This document shows, in pieces, positions 28,342 through 36,591 of a stretch of DNA of 64,000 nt. The position numbers and the translations under genes were made by a program. Below the pieces are notes generated by a model that was not told where the DNA came from, searched no databases, and saw only the letters and a program-made list of their open reading frames with translations. How positions within the stretch are numbered: the stretch's first letter is position 1; each line of letters opens with the position of its first letter. This DNA is from Acetobacter nitrogenifigens DSM 23921 = NBRC 105050 (GTDB taxonomy: Bacteria > Pseudomonadota > Alphaproteobacteria > Acetobacterales > Acetobacteraceae), in the NCBI RefSeq assembly GCF_000429165.1, contig NZ_KE386853.1, positions 137,694 through 201,693 of the forward strand, written 5' to 3'.

Positions 28342-28889
28342 CGCTCGGGCTCGTCACGAACGGACGCGGTCTGCAAGGCGCGCCAGGTTTCGAGCCGCGC
28401 GGCCAGAATCTCATCCCCGATGGCGAGGATTGAGGTGGCCAGAAGAGCGGCGTTGATCGCGCCCGCCTTGCCGATGGCAAGCGTTCCGACCGGCACGCCG
28501 CCGGGCATCTGCACGATGGAGAGCAGGCTGTCCATGCCCTTCAGCGCATGGGATTCCACAGGCACGCCAAGCACGGGCAGCCGCGTCCAGGCGGCGCACA
28601 TGCCGGGCAGATGAGCGGCGCCGCCAGCACCGGCAATGATCACGGAAAGCCCCCGTTCGACAGCCGTGCGCGCGTAATCGGCAAGGCGGTCGGGCGTGCG
28701 ATGCGCCGAGACGATCTTCGTTTCGTAAGCCACGCCAAGCGCTTCCAGCGTGTCGATGGCGTGACGCATGGTCTCCCAGTCAGACTGACTTCCCATGATG
28801 ACGCCAACCTGCGGCGCGCCCGCCACGGCCGTCTCGGAAGGAGTATTCTCGGCGCTTATGGCGTCGGGCAGGTTGGGCTCGTCAGTCAT
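28338..28889 (-). CDS. purE: N5-carboxyaminoimidazole ribonucleotide mutase
   Basis: Moves the carboxyl group from N5 to C4 of the imidazole ring, the step after PurK. 183 residues, with about 25 extra at the N-terminus compared with the short bacterial form ([20 protein letters not shown]). Core motifs: [14 protein letters not shown], the [13 protein letters not shown] loop with the catalytic histidine, [13 protein letters not shown], and [19 protein letters not shown]. Overlaps purK by four bases at its 3' end and lies 53 bp after the YdcH-like gene on the same strand. Confidence 0.95.
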   Translation of the reverse strand: MTDEPNLPDAISAENTPSETAVAGAPQVGVIMGSQSDWETMRHAIDTLEALGVAYETKIVSAHRTPDRLADYARTAVERGLSVIIAGAGGAAHLPGMCAAWTRLPVLGVPVESHALKGMDSLLSIVQMPGGVPVGTLAIGKAGAINAALLATSILAIGDEILAARLETWRALQTASVRDEPER

Positions 28890-28942
28890 GGTCGTCTCTG
28901 TAAAATCCCGGCCGGGTTACGAGCGTGGGCTCGTCCTTGTGC

Positions 28943-29143
28943 TCAGGCGATGTTGTCTGGGATGAGCCTGCTCTCGATCCACGAGATTTCATCTTTGAGC
29001 AGGAGCTTGCGTTTCTTCAGGCGCTGGAGATGAAGCTGATCGGTCGGTTCGGAGACGAGACGCTCGATGACAGTGTCAAGATCACGATGTTCGCTGCGTA
29101 ATTCGTGAAGTTTTCGCAGCATGCTGTCCCGGTCACGCAGCAT
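28943..29143 (-). CDS. YdcH/DUF465 family small protein (first copy)
   Basis: 66-residue helical protein; no known activity. Pattern of the family: LHELRSEHRDLDTVIERLVSE, then LQRLKKRKLLLKDEISWIESRLIPD, where the KKRKLLLKDEI stretch is the usual mark. A second start at 29122 (MLRKLHELRSEH) would give 59 residues and has GGGACAGC before it. It lies upstream of purE-purK on the same strand and may share their transcript. A related small gene (29414-29584) points the other way across a 270-bp gap. Confidence 0.75.
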   Translation of the reverse strand: MLRDRDSMLRKLHELRSEHRDLDTVIERLVSEPTDQLHLQRLKKRKLLLKDEISWIESRLIPDNIA

Positions 29144-29413
29144 GGTTCCACCGGACGTCAGAAGATGTTTCCGTCAAGATCATCGTCCTCCCTCCGTCAG
29201 TGGCGGCGGCCTTCCGCCGCCCTGACGGCGAGGAACAGGTTACGGCGCCGCCTGCCGACACGCCAGTCCGCAGGTGATCTTGTTGTCTGGACACCGTCGG
29301 CGAAGATCTGAAGATCGAGTCGGGGCAGGGCGCATATGACGAAATTTTCATGAAAAAAACGACCGATGCGGCGCTAGTGTAGCCTTTAGGCAACAATCTT
29401 CAGGAGGATGACC

Positions 29414-29584
29414 ATGAGCAATCAATCGCGTATCGAAAGTCTGCGTCGCCGTCACTCCAGCCTTGACGACAAAATCACTGACGAGGTCCATCGTCCGCTG
29501 CCCGACCAGCGCATCCTGATGTGTCTGAAGCTTCAGAAGTTGCGCGTCAAAGAGGAAATGGATCGCCTTCGGACGCACGCCTGA
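29414..29584 (+). CDS. YdcH/DUF465 family small protein (second copy)
   Basis: 56-residue protein starting MSNQSRIESLRRRHSSLDD, then ITDEVHRPLPDQRI, and the family-like LKLQKLRVKEEMDRLRTHA end. The ATG follows CAGGAGGATGACC, a strong ribosome binding site, which makes the gene likely in spite of its size. It is divergent from the other YdcH-like gene and ends just before a terminator shared with trcR. The upstream gap (29144-29413) includes the perfect palindrome TTTTCATGAAAA at 29345-29356, about 57 bp before the start, which may be an operator or only AT-rich promoter DNA. Confidence 0.8.
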   Translation: MSNQSRIESLRRRHSSLDDKITDEVHRPLPDQRILMCLKLQKLRVKEEMDRLRTHA

Positions 29585-29600
29585 AGAGATCCGTCTTCCG

Positions 29601-29636
29601 CCGGGCCGCCGCTGAGTGCGGCGCGCCCGGTTTTTG
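29601..29636 (+). terminator. Terminator between the second YdcH gene and trcR
   Basis: CCGGGC and GCCGC on the left pair with GCGGC and GCCCGG on the right, with a TGAGT loop and small internal bulges, followed by TTTTTG. It lies 16 bp after the YdcH stop and 5 bp before the trcR stop on the opposite strand. Confidence 0.8.
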
Positions 29637-29640
29637 TTTC

Positions 29641-30216
29641 TTACTCTTCGTCGCCAATCAGCATGGGAGGGGGCACAGTCCGGCCCTCACGCTCCAGACG
29701 CTCGTTGCTGGCGGTGACCGCCGCATTGAGGTCCGTCTGGCTGCACAAACCGAGCGTAACGGGGTCGCGCGGCTTGATGTTCTGGCTGTTCCAATGCTGG
29801 CGGTCACGCACCTTGGCGATGGTGTCCTTGGTGGTGCCCAGCAGCTTGACGATCTGAACGTCCTGCAACTGCGGAAAATTGCGCAGGATGAACGCAATGC
29901 CGTCCGGGCGGTCGTTCCGCTTGGCGACCGGGGTGTAACGCGCGCCCTTGGAGCGCCGCTTGACCTGATTGCCGGTGGTCAGGATTTTCAGGCGGGCGTT
30001 CGTATCGGCCTCGCAGCGTGCGATCTCTTCTTTCGTCACCTGATGGTTGGCCACCGGGTCATAACCGACGATGCCCTGAGCGACTTCGCCATCAGCGATC
30101 GCCTGCACCTCAAGGGGGTGCATGCCGCAGAATTCAGCGACCTGAGTAAAGGTCAAAGCGGTTTTTTCGATCAGCCAGACGGCTGTCGCTTTGGGCATCA
30201 AGGGAAGCGTCGTCAT
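29641..30216 (-). CDS. trcR: TrcR-type cell cycle transcriptional regulator (DUF1013)
   Basis: 191-residue cytosolic protein of the DUF1013 family, found in alphaproteobacteria and annotated as the cell cycle regulator TrcR. Seen: PKATAVWLIEKTALTFTQVAEFCGMHPLEVQAIADGE (a helix-turn-helix-like start), GIVGYDPVANHQVTKEEI, and a second helix pair with QVKRRSKGARYTPVAKRNDRPDGIAFILRNFP ... QIVKLLGTTKDTIAKVRDR. The ATG at 30216 follows a weak site; the longer frame to 30588 is not supported. Faces a shared terminator with the YdcH gene. The name depends on the family label I know; the function is not shown by the sequence itself. Confidence 0.8.
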   Translation of the reverse strand: MTTLPLMPKATAVWLIEKTALTFTQVAEFCGMHPLEVQAIADGEVAQGIVGYDPVANHQVTKEEIARCEADTNARLKILTTGNQVKRRSKGARYTPVAKRNDRPDGIAFILRNFPQLQDVQIVKLLGTTKDTIAKVRDRQHWNSQNIKPRDPVTLGLCSQTDLNAAVTASNERLEREGRTVPPPMLIGDEE

Positions 30217-30415
30217 CGATCGATCCTGCTGCTGCGTGGTCTTTCGGCGCTCACGCAGGCACCGGTATCGGTCATTAGGGCTGGGGCTTGAGGCCCTGGC
30301 CCTGCGTGCCTGCCGGCGCGCGTATCCGGACAGGGTAATGGCCGCGACGGGCCGTCGGGTCAAGCCAGAATTGCCTTGGCCCGACGGTGCGCGTTCGCTG
30401 GCGGAGGTCGGAGCC

Positions 30416-31438
30416 TCAGTTGAAGACGCTGTCTTCGAACGCTTCTTCCCATGTGCCGCTGGTGGAGGCGCGGCTGTATTCGGTGGAGCGATTTTCGAAG
30501 AAATTGGCGTGTTCGACGGCGTTGAGCATGTCGTCGACCCAGGGCAGCGGGTTGCGTTGCGCATCGCCGTAAAGCGGGTCCAGACCAATCTGGCCGAGGC
30601 GGCGGTCGGCGATAAAGCGGATGTAGGCTTTCACCTGATCGGCGTCGAGGCCCTCAACCGGGCCAGCCTCGAACGCCAGATCAATGAATGCGTCCTCATG
30701 CTCGACGATCGTCTGGCAGATTTCATTGATCTCGGACTTGAGGCGATCCGTCCAGATTTCGGGGTTTTCGTGCACGAAGGTGCGGAACAGCCGCGCCATG
30801 GACAGGCAGTGCAGGGTCTCGTCACGCACGGACCACGACACGATCTGGCCCATGCCCTTCAGCTTGTTGAAGCGCGGGAAGTTCAGCAAAATCGCGAATG
30901 ACGCGAACAGTTGCAGCCCTTCGGTGAACGCGCCGAAAGCGGCGAGGGTCTTGGCGATCTCATGCTTGCTCTCGACGGTGAACGTCTGCATGTAATCGTA
31001 TTTGTCCTTCATCTCCTTGTACTTAAGGAACATGGAATACTCGCTCTCGGGCATTCCGATGGTGTCCAGGAGATGGCTGTAGGCGGCTATGTGAATCGTC
31101 TCGATGTTCGAGAACGCCGAAAGCATCATCAGCACTTCAGTCGGTTTGAAGACCTGACTGTACTGCTTCATGTAGCAGTTGTTCACCTCGACGTCCGACT
31201 GGGTGAAAAAACGGAAAATCTGGGTCACCAGATGCCGTTCGCCGTCGTTGAGCACCTTGTGCCAGTCCTTGACGTCGTCGGCCAGCGGCACTTCCTCCGG
31301 CAGCCAGTGAACGCGCTGCTGCGTGAGCCACGCGTCATACGCCCAAGGGTAGCGAAACGGCTTGTAGACGGGGTTCGCGGTGAGCAGGTCCAGACGCTGC
31401 TCTACCGGGCTGGTCGTTGTGGTCGGCGTGGTGCTCAT
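30416..31438 (-). CDS. nrdB: Ribonucleoside-diphosphate reductase, beta subunit (class I)
   Basis: Holds the dimetal centre and the tyrosyl radical used by NrdA to make deoxyribonucleotides. 340 residues from ATG 31438. In helix B the ETIHIAAY segment gives Glu113, His116 and Tyr120, with the same spacing as E. coli Glu115, His118 and Tyr122, so the radical tyrosine is kept. Later ligands are in FTEGLQLFASFAILLNF and SVRDETLHCLSMARLF. The C-terminal tail STSGTWEEAFEDSVFN is the peptide that docks on NrdA. The frame could extend to 31624 but the added residues are unlike the family. Lies about 210 bp downstream of nrdA on the same strand. Confidence 0.95.
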   Translation of the reverse strand: MSTTPTTTTSPVEQRLDLLTANPVYKPFRYPWAYDAWLTQQRVHWLPEEVPLADDVKDWHKVLNDGERHLVTQIFRFFTQSDVEVNNCYMKQYSQVFKPTEVLMMLSAFSNIETIHIAAYSHLLDTIGMPESEYSMFLKYKEMKDKYDYMQTFTVESKHEIAKTLAAFGAFTEGLQLFASFAILLNFPRFNKLKGMGQIVSWSVRDETLHCLSMARLFRTFVHENPEIWTDRLKSEINEICQTIVEHEDAFIDLAFEAGPVEGLDADQVKAYIRFIADRRLGQIGLDPLYGDAQRNPLPWVDDMLNAVEHANFFENRSTEYSRASTSGTWEEAFEDSVFN

Positions 31439-31646
31439 CGTTGACGCTCCTGTAGCGGACACGGGCGTCCGCGATGCATGGGGCCGCAGGCTGCGCGGCG
31501 TCGAAATACGTCCCGACGAGGAAGGCGTCGGGGGCTTGCAGAGGCCGGACCGGGCAAGGCGCGCCCACGTTGTCGCTTGCGGCGGCGCGCTACGATGCAC
31601 GTGTGACGCGGGGCCGCGCCGCAATCGTCCTGTGTGGGTCGCCGCC

Positions 31647-33578
31647 TTACTGGCAGGCGAGGCATTCCTCGTATTTGGTCGCTTCCGCCGGAGCCGTCTG
31701 CGCGGCGGCGGAACCGGGCATTTCCGATTTCTCCAGCACGTTGCTGACGGTGTCGGCGCGCTGGATCGACAGCGAACGGCAGTAATAGAGGGATTTCACG
31801 CCCTTCTTCCACGCCATGAAATGGATCTGGTGCAGGTCGCGCTTGTGGACGTCGGCCGGCAGGAACAGGTTGATCGACTGCGCCTGACAGATATACGCCG
31901 TACGGTCGGCGGCGTGCTCCACGATCCAGCGCTGATCCAGTTCGAAGGCTGTCTTGTATACGGCCTTTTCCTGATCCGACAGGAAGTCGAGGTGCTGGAC
32001 GCTGCCTTTGGACAGGGTGATCGACGACCAGACGTCGTCCGTGTCCTGTCCTTTTTCGATCAGCAACTGGCGCAGATGCCGGTTGCGGACCGTGAACGAG
32101 CCGGAGAGCGTCTTCTGCAGGAAGACGTTGGCGGAGATCGGCTCGATGCCGGGGCTGGCGTTGCCCGCGATGATCGAGATCGACGCGGTCGGGGCGATGG
32201 CGATCTTGTTGGAGAAACGCTCCATCATCCCGTATTCGGCGGCGTCCGGACAGGCGCCGCGCGTTTCGGCCAGCGTTCGGGAGGCTTTATCAGCCTGCTC
32301 CTTAATATGCTTGAAAATCCGCTTGTTCCAGACCTTCGCTATGACGCTTTCGAAGGGAATGTTGTTCGCCTGCAGGAAGGAATGGAAGCCCATGACGCCC
32401 AGACCGACCGACCGCTCCTGTGACGCCGCATAGACGGCGCGAGCCATCTCGGGCGGGGCGCGGTCAATGAAGTCCTGCAACACGTTGTCGAGGAACAGCA
32501 TGACGTCCGTGATGAACTCAGGGTTGTCGCGCCATTCTTCCCAGGTTTCCAGATTCAGGGATGAGAGGCAGCACACCGCCGTCCGCTCTTTCCCGTGCTG
32601 GTCGACGCCTGTGGGCAGCGTGATCTCGGAGCAGAGATTGGACGTTTTTACTTCCAGCCCTGCGAGCTTGTGATGCTCCGGGCGCGCGTTGTTTACGTGA
32701 TCGGAATAGACGATGTACGGCTCGCCCTGCTCCATGCGGGCGGTCAGGATGCGGATCCACAGCGAACGCGCGGACACCTTGCGGATCACCGAGTGATCTT
32801 TCGGCGACAGCAGAGCCCATTCTGCGTCGGCCTCTACGGCGCGCATGAACTCGTCAGGCACCAGCACGCCGTGGTGCAGGTTCAGCGCCTTGCGGTTCGG
32901 GTCACCGCCGGTCGGGCGGCGCATCTCGACGAATTCCTCGATCTCGGGATGCCAGACCGGGAGATAAACGGCAGCGGAGCCGCGACGCAGCGAACCCTGG
33001 CTGATGGCCAGCGTCAGGCTGTCCATCACGCGAATGAAGGGAATAACGCCCGACGTCTTGCCGTTGCGACCGACATTCTCGCCGATGGAACGGAGATTAC
33101 CCCAGTAGGAGCCGATGCCGCCGCCCTTGGAGGCGAGCCAGACGTTTTCGTTCCAGAGTCCCACGATGCCTTCAAGGCTGTCGTTCGCTTCGTTCAGGAA
33201 GCAGGAAATCGGCAGGCCGCGCGTCGTGCCGCCGTTGGACAGCACGGGCGTCGCGGGCATGAACCAGTGGCGGGAGATGTAGTCATAGATGCGCTGCGCG
33301 TGTCCCGCGTCGGCTCCGTAGTAAGAGGCCACGCGGCCGAACAGGTCCTGATACCCTTCACCGGGGAGGAGGTAGCGGTTATCCAGAGTCGCCTTGCCGA
33401 AATCCGTCAGCAGCGAATCGCGTGAGCGGTCGACGACGACGCGGTGGTGTCCCGGAAGCTGCACGACATCTTCAAGCATGTTGGGCTCGAACAGGCTCGC
33501 AGCGGCCTCGTCGCCGCCATGCGCGCTCACCGATTCGACCATGCGTTCAGATATCTCCGTCAGACTCATCCCGGCCAC
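31647..33578 (-). CDS. nrdA: Ribonucleoside-diphosphate reductase, alpha subunit (class I)
   Basis: Catalytic subunit that reduces ribonucleoside diphosphates. 643 residues. Seen: FMPATPVLSNGGTTRGLPISCFLN (first redox cysteine), SKGGGIGSYWGNLRSIGE, the active-site motif TSNLCSEITLP (Asn, Cys, Glu), CCLSSLNLETW, and IAPTASISIIAGNASPGIEP. The C-terminus ends YEECLACQ, the flexible CxxC pair that takes electrons from thioredoxin. The N-terminus lacks the ATP-cone that controls overall activity in many NrdA proteins, and NrdB has none either. ATG 33578 (MAGMSLTEI); a second ATG lies three codons later. Controlled by the NrdR-type promoter at 33642-33688. Confidence 0.96.
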   Translation of the reverse strand: MAGMSLTEISERMVESVSAHGGDEAAASLFEPNMLEDVVQLPGHHRVVVDRSRDSLLTDFGKATLDNRYLLPGEGYQDLFGRVASYYGADAGHAQRIYDYISRHWFMPATPVLSNGGTTRGLPISCFLNEANDSLEGIVGLWNENVWLASKGGGIGSYWGNLRSIGENVGRNGKTSGVIPFIRVMDSLTLAISQGSLRRGSAAVYLPVWHPEIEEFVEMRRPTGGDPNRKALNLHHGVLVPDEFMRAVEADAEWALLSPKDHSVIRKVSARSLWIRILTARMEQGEPYIVYSDHVNNARPEHHKLAGLEVKTSNLCSEITLPTGVDQHGKERTAVCCLSSLNLETWEEWRDNPEFITDVMLFLDNVLQDFIDRAPPEMARAVYAASQERSVGLGVMGFHSFLQANNIPFESVIAKVWNKRIFKHIKEQADKASRTLAETRGACPDAAEYGMMERFSNKIAIAPTASISIIAGNASPGIEPISANVFLQKTLSGSFTVRNRHLRQLLIEKGQDTDDVWSSITLSKGSVQHLDFLSDQEKAVYKTAFELDQRWIVEHAADRTAYICQAQSINLFLPADVHKRDLHQIHFMAWKKGVKSLYYCRSLSIQRADTVSNVLEKSEMPGSAAAQTAPAEATKYEECLACQ

Positions 33579-33641
33579 TCCACACCATTGAATTTCTGGA
33601 CTGCGCGGGATGGTGAGAGCGTCACCGGCCCGAAAGCTCGA

Positions 33642-33688
33642 ACACTATATGCGGGAGCCTCCCGCTCAGCCAACACAAGATATAGGGT
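33642..33688 (-). promoter_or_regulatory. nrdA promoter with two NrdR boxes
   Basis: ACACTATATGCGGG (from 33642) and ACACAAGATATAGGGT (33673-33688) match the NrdR box consensus ACACWATATATWGTGT, the second at 14 of 16 positions. Their starts are 31 bp apart, three helical turns, the usual spacing for this repressor. On the minus strand they overlap a promoter: TTGGCT (33673-33668) and TATAGT (33649-33644), 18-bp spacer. The spacer holds a perfect palindrome, GCGGGAG-C-CTCCCGC (33651-33665). The rest of the 33579-34021 gap contains an A/T inverted repeat (CTGAAAAA at 33736, TTTTTCAG at 33757) and no gene I can support. Confidence 0.85.
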
Positions 33689-34021
33689 CGAAATCGCAAA
33701 AAATTCCTTGACGACAGGCGTCCGGGATTCGTGAGCTGAAAAAATGAAAATCTTTATTTTTCAGGGCTTTGGATGGTTTTTGTGATGTGCGACGCGAGTC
33801 TGCTCATCGAATCGGCTGTTAACGCTCGCGGCCCATCCTGACCGCCCCGGCGCCGACGCAGGATCCTATGTCGTTGACTTCGCGTCGATCTTTGGCGCCA
33901 TGGGGACGTATCCGCTCATATTTGTCACACAGGCGAGATATTCGTTTTTCGTTCTGATTACGGTTTTATCCGCCCCGCCGATTCCACCTGTTCCGGACCA
34001 AAGGCGCGCCAGAACGTACGA

Positions 34022-35032
34022 TCAACCGCCGGGGCGACCGATCAGGCCGGATATTTCCATGCGACGCCGCGACTCGGAAATTCCGTCTGTGACGGCGAGC
34101 GCTGCTTCAAGCGCTCGTCGCCCGGCCTGTGCATCCACGCGAACAGGCGCGCCATCCAGGCAGGAGGCGACGAACGCGGCGTGTTCCGCTTCCAGAGAAT
34201 CGTGATCGCGCCATGAGGCTGAATCGCGGCGGAAGCCCCCCGTGCCCGGAAGCGGGAGGCCGCGCTCCCTTCCGATCATCGTGAGCTCGCGTTTTCCGAA
34301 ATCGACCGAAAGATACCCCTCTTCGGAAAACAGCCGCATCTTGCGCTCCGTTTTCAGGGATATGCGGCTGGCCGTAATCGTCGCGACGCACCCGTTGGCG
34401 AAGCGCACCCGGGCGTTGGCGATGTCCTCGAGATCCGAGCTGACGGCGGCGCCGAGCGCTTCGACCTGTGCGATCGGGCTGTCTACGATGGCCAGCACCA
34501 GATCAAGGTCGTGGATCATCAGGTCCAGAATGACCGAGACATCGGTGCCGCGTGGCTTGAAAGGCGCAATGCGCGTGGCTTCGATATAAAGCGGTCGAGC
34601 GATGCGTTGTACGATTGCGTCGTGCTCAGCAGAGTAGCGGAGCAGATGTCCGACCTGAAGGACCCGCTCGGTCGTCTGCGCCAATGTTGCGAGTTCATCG
34701 GCTTCCTGCAGCGTCGCCGCGATGGGTTTTTCGACCAGAACGTGTTTGCCCGCTCGCAGGGCCTGAGCGGTCAGGGCGAAGTGCATCTCCGCGGGCGCGG
34801 CCACGATGACGGCGTCGACGTCCTGTAAAAGAGCGTCGAGATCGTCATAGGCCCGCGTCCGGCCTTCCGTGGCGACAACGCGGGCGCGCTCCTGATCCGG
34901 GTCGAACACGCCAACAAGCGTCTCACGCGGGGCCGCGTGGGATTTCAAGACATGGAAGCGTCCGAAATGACCGCAGCCGACGACACCAACACGTAACGTT
35001 CCGGCGCTCTGTCCGGTCGTTCCACCTGCCAT
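34022..35032 (-). CDS. Gfo/Idh/MocA family oxidoreductase
   Basis: 336-residue NAD(P)-dependent sugar-type dehydrogenase. N-terminal Rossmann fold with VGVVGCGHFGRFHVLKS, the VEKPIA motif (KHVLVEKPIAATLQEA) with the family lysine, and the HDLDLVLAIVDSP segment in the C-terminal alpha/beta domain. GGFRRDSASWRDHDSLEAEHAAFVASCLDG ends the protein as in many family members. The closest idea I have is the GnnA-type UDP-GlcNAc oxidase used to make amide-linked lipid A, because of the GHFGRFH pattern, but no acyltransferase or aminotransferase is next to it. The ATG at 35032 has GGAG 9 nt upstream, while ATG 35041 abuts it, so I take 35032. Divergent from the radical SAM gene. Confidence 0.85.
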   Translation of the reverse strand: MAGGTTGQSAGTLRVGVVGCGHFGRFHVLKSHAAPRETLVGVFDPDQERARVVATEGRTRAYDDLDALLQDVDAVIVAAPAEMHFALTAQALRAGKHVLVEKPIAATLQEADELATLAQTTERVLQVGHLLRYSAEHDAIVQRIARPLYIEATRIAPFKPRGTDVSVILDLMIHDLDLVLAIVDSPIAQVEALGAAVSSDLEDIANARVRFANGCVATITASRISLKTERKMRLFSEEGYLSVDFGKRELTMIGRERGLPLPGTGGFRRDSASWRDHDSLEAEHAAFVASCLDGAPVRVDAQAGRRALEAALAVTDGISESRRRMEISGLIGRPGG

Positions 35033-35284
35033 ATCGCCCATCTCCGCGTGCCGATCATCGGAGCGCCGTGCGCTGTCGATGACGTTGTTTGTATCCGTCG
35101 GTCCGCGCTTTCCCGAAGCGGCGCACGACCGGGCGGCGATGTCCGTCATCGCCGAGTTCCGGTTAGCAGTGGAGACGCGCGTGCGCCAGAGCATCCTTGC
35201 GAGCATAAATGTTCATGATATGTTCCTATTTTGAAGGCACCCCCACGGCGCGACCAACGCCTTGGCGGGAAGGCGGGATATTGC

Positions 35285-36439
35285 ATGAACGGACCGAGAA
35301 ATCAGCCGATCGGAGCGGGGCGACGCGCAGAGGACAATGCGCCCGCGTTGCGGGAAGATTCGACGCGGGCCGAAGAGATCGTGAAAGGTCGTGGCGCGAC
35401 GTTTAGTCCCGCGCCTCGCTACGACGCCCTGAGCGCGAATCCGATCGATGACGGCTGGGACAGCCCGGACTATGCGCCGTCTCCGGTTACGGAACTGACC
35501 GTCGAGCATCCGCGCAAGATCATCACCTACAATGAAAGCCCGGACGTGCCGTTTGACCGTTCGATCAACCCCTATCGAGGGTGCGAGCACGGTTGCGTCT
35601 ATTGTTTCGCGCGTCCAACTCACGCGTGGCTGGGGCTTTCACCGGGGCTGGATTTTGAAACCCGCCTGCATTTCAAGCCATCCGCCGCAGATCTTCTTCG
35701 TCGGGAGTTGTCTGCGCCGGGATATGTGCCGAAGCCGATGGGCTTGGGGACCAACACCGATCCGTGGCAGCCGGTGGAGCGCCGCCTCTCGATCAGCAGC
35801 GCCATTCTGGCGGTGTTGTCCGAGTGCGGGCATCCAGCCACCATAGTTACAAAATCTGCTGGAATTTTGCGGGATTTGTCAGTTCTGTCCGATATGGCGC
35901 AACGCAATCTTGTACGCGTGCATATCTCGCTCACGACGCTGAATACAGAACTGTCCCGCCGTATGGAGCCGCGCGCGAGTTCTCCGGCGAAGAGGTTGGC
36001 CGCGATAGAGGCCTTGTCGAAAGCGGGGATTCCGGTCGCAACATTAATCGCCCCCATTATTCCCGGTCTCAATGACGCCGAGCTTGAGGCGTTAATGCAT
36101 GCAGCGGCTTCCGCAGGCGCGCTTGACGCGGGCTTTGTGCTGCTGCGGCTGCCCATGGAGGTGGCGCCAATCTTCGAAAGCTGGCTCAGGCGGCATTATC
36201 CTAACCGTGCGGAGAAGGTGCTGAAACTGGTTCGGGAGACGCGCGGCGGCAGGCTGTATGATTCTCGTTACGGAAAGCGCATGGTGGGAGAGGGCGTTTA
36301 CGCCAGCCTTCTCTCGCGACGGCATGCTCTGGCGCGAAAGCGTCTGGGCTTCGGGCGGATGCCGCCGCTCGATTGCTCGGCTTTCGTGCCGCCCGCCAGG
36401 CCGCAGGTCCGGGAAACGGGACAGATGTCACTGTTCTGA
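35285..36439 (+). CDS. PA0069 family radical SAM protein
   Basis: 384 residues with the radical SAM cluster motif CEHGCVYC (CxxxCxxC) in NPYRGCEHGCVYCFARP, preceded by ITYNESPDVPFDRSI and followed by THAWLGLSPGLDFETRLHFK, the signature of the PA0069/SplB-like family. TNTDPWQPVERR and TKSAGILRDLSVLSDM continue the barrel. The substrate is not known; SplB is a spore photoproduct lyase, but these family members are broader. The first 80 residues are a polar extension with no domain I recognise. The ATG at 35285 follows GGCGGGAAGGCGGG; an upstream TTG at 35231 is possible. The secD gene follows 152 bp downstream. Confidence 0.85.
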   Translation: MNGPRNQPIGAGRRAEDNAPALREDSTRAEEIVKGRGATFSPAPRYDALSANPIDDGWDSPDYAPSPVTELTVEHPRKIITYNESPDVPFDRSINPYRGCEHGCVYCFARPTHAWLGLSPGLDFETRLHFKPSAADLLRRELSAPGYVPKPMGLGTNTDPWQPVERRLSISSAILAVLSECGHPATIVTKSAGILRDLSVLSDMAQRNLVRVHISLTTLNTELSRRMEPRASSPAKRLAAIEALSKAGIPVATLIAPIIPGLNDAELEALMHAAASAGALDAGFVLLRLPMEVAPIFESWLRRHYPNRAEKVLKLVRETRGGRLYDSRYGKRMVGEGVYASLLSRRHALARKRLGFGRMPPLDCSAFVPPARPQVRETGQMSLF

Positions 36440-36591
36440 TACGCTATGACGCAGATCGTCCTGTCCCCGGTTGCATCGCGCGCGTTTGACCGGCATCTTC
36501 CCGCCGCCGCTGGAGCGGCCCCGCAGGGGGCGCTTCGGGATCAGGGTCCGCGACTGTTCGCGTCGGCCCGACGGAGAACGGTTCTGCAGGT

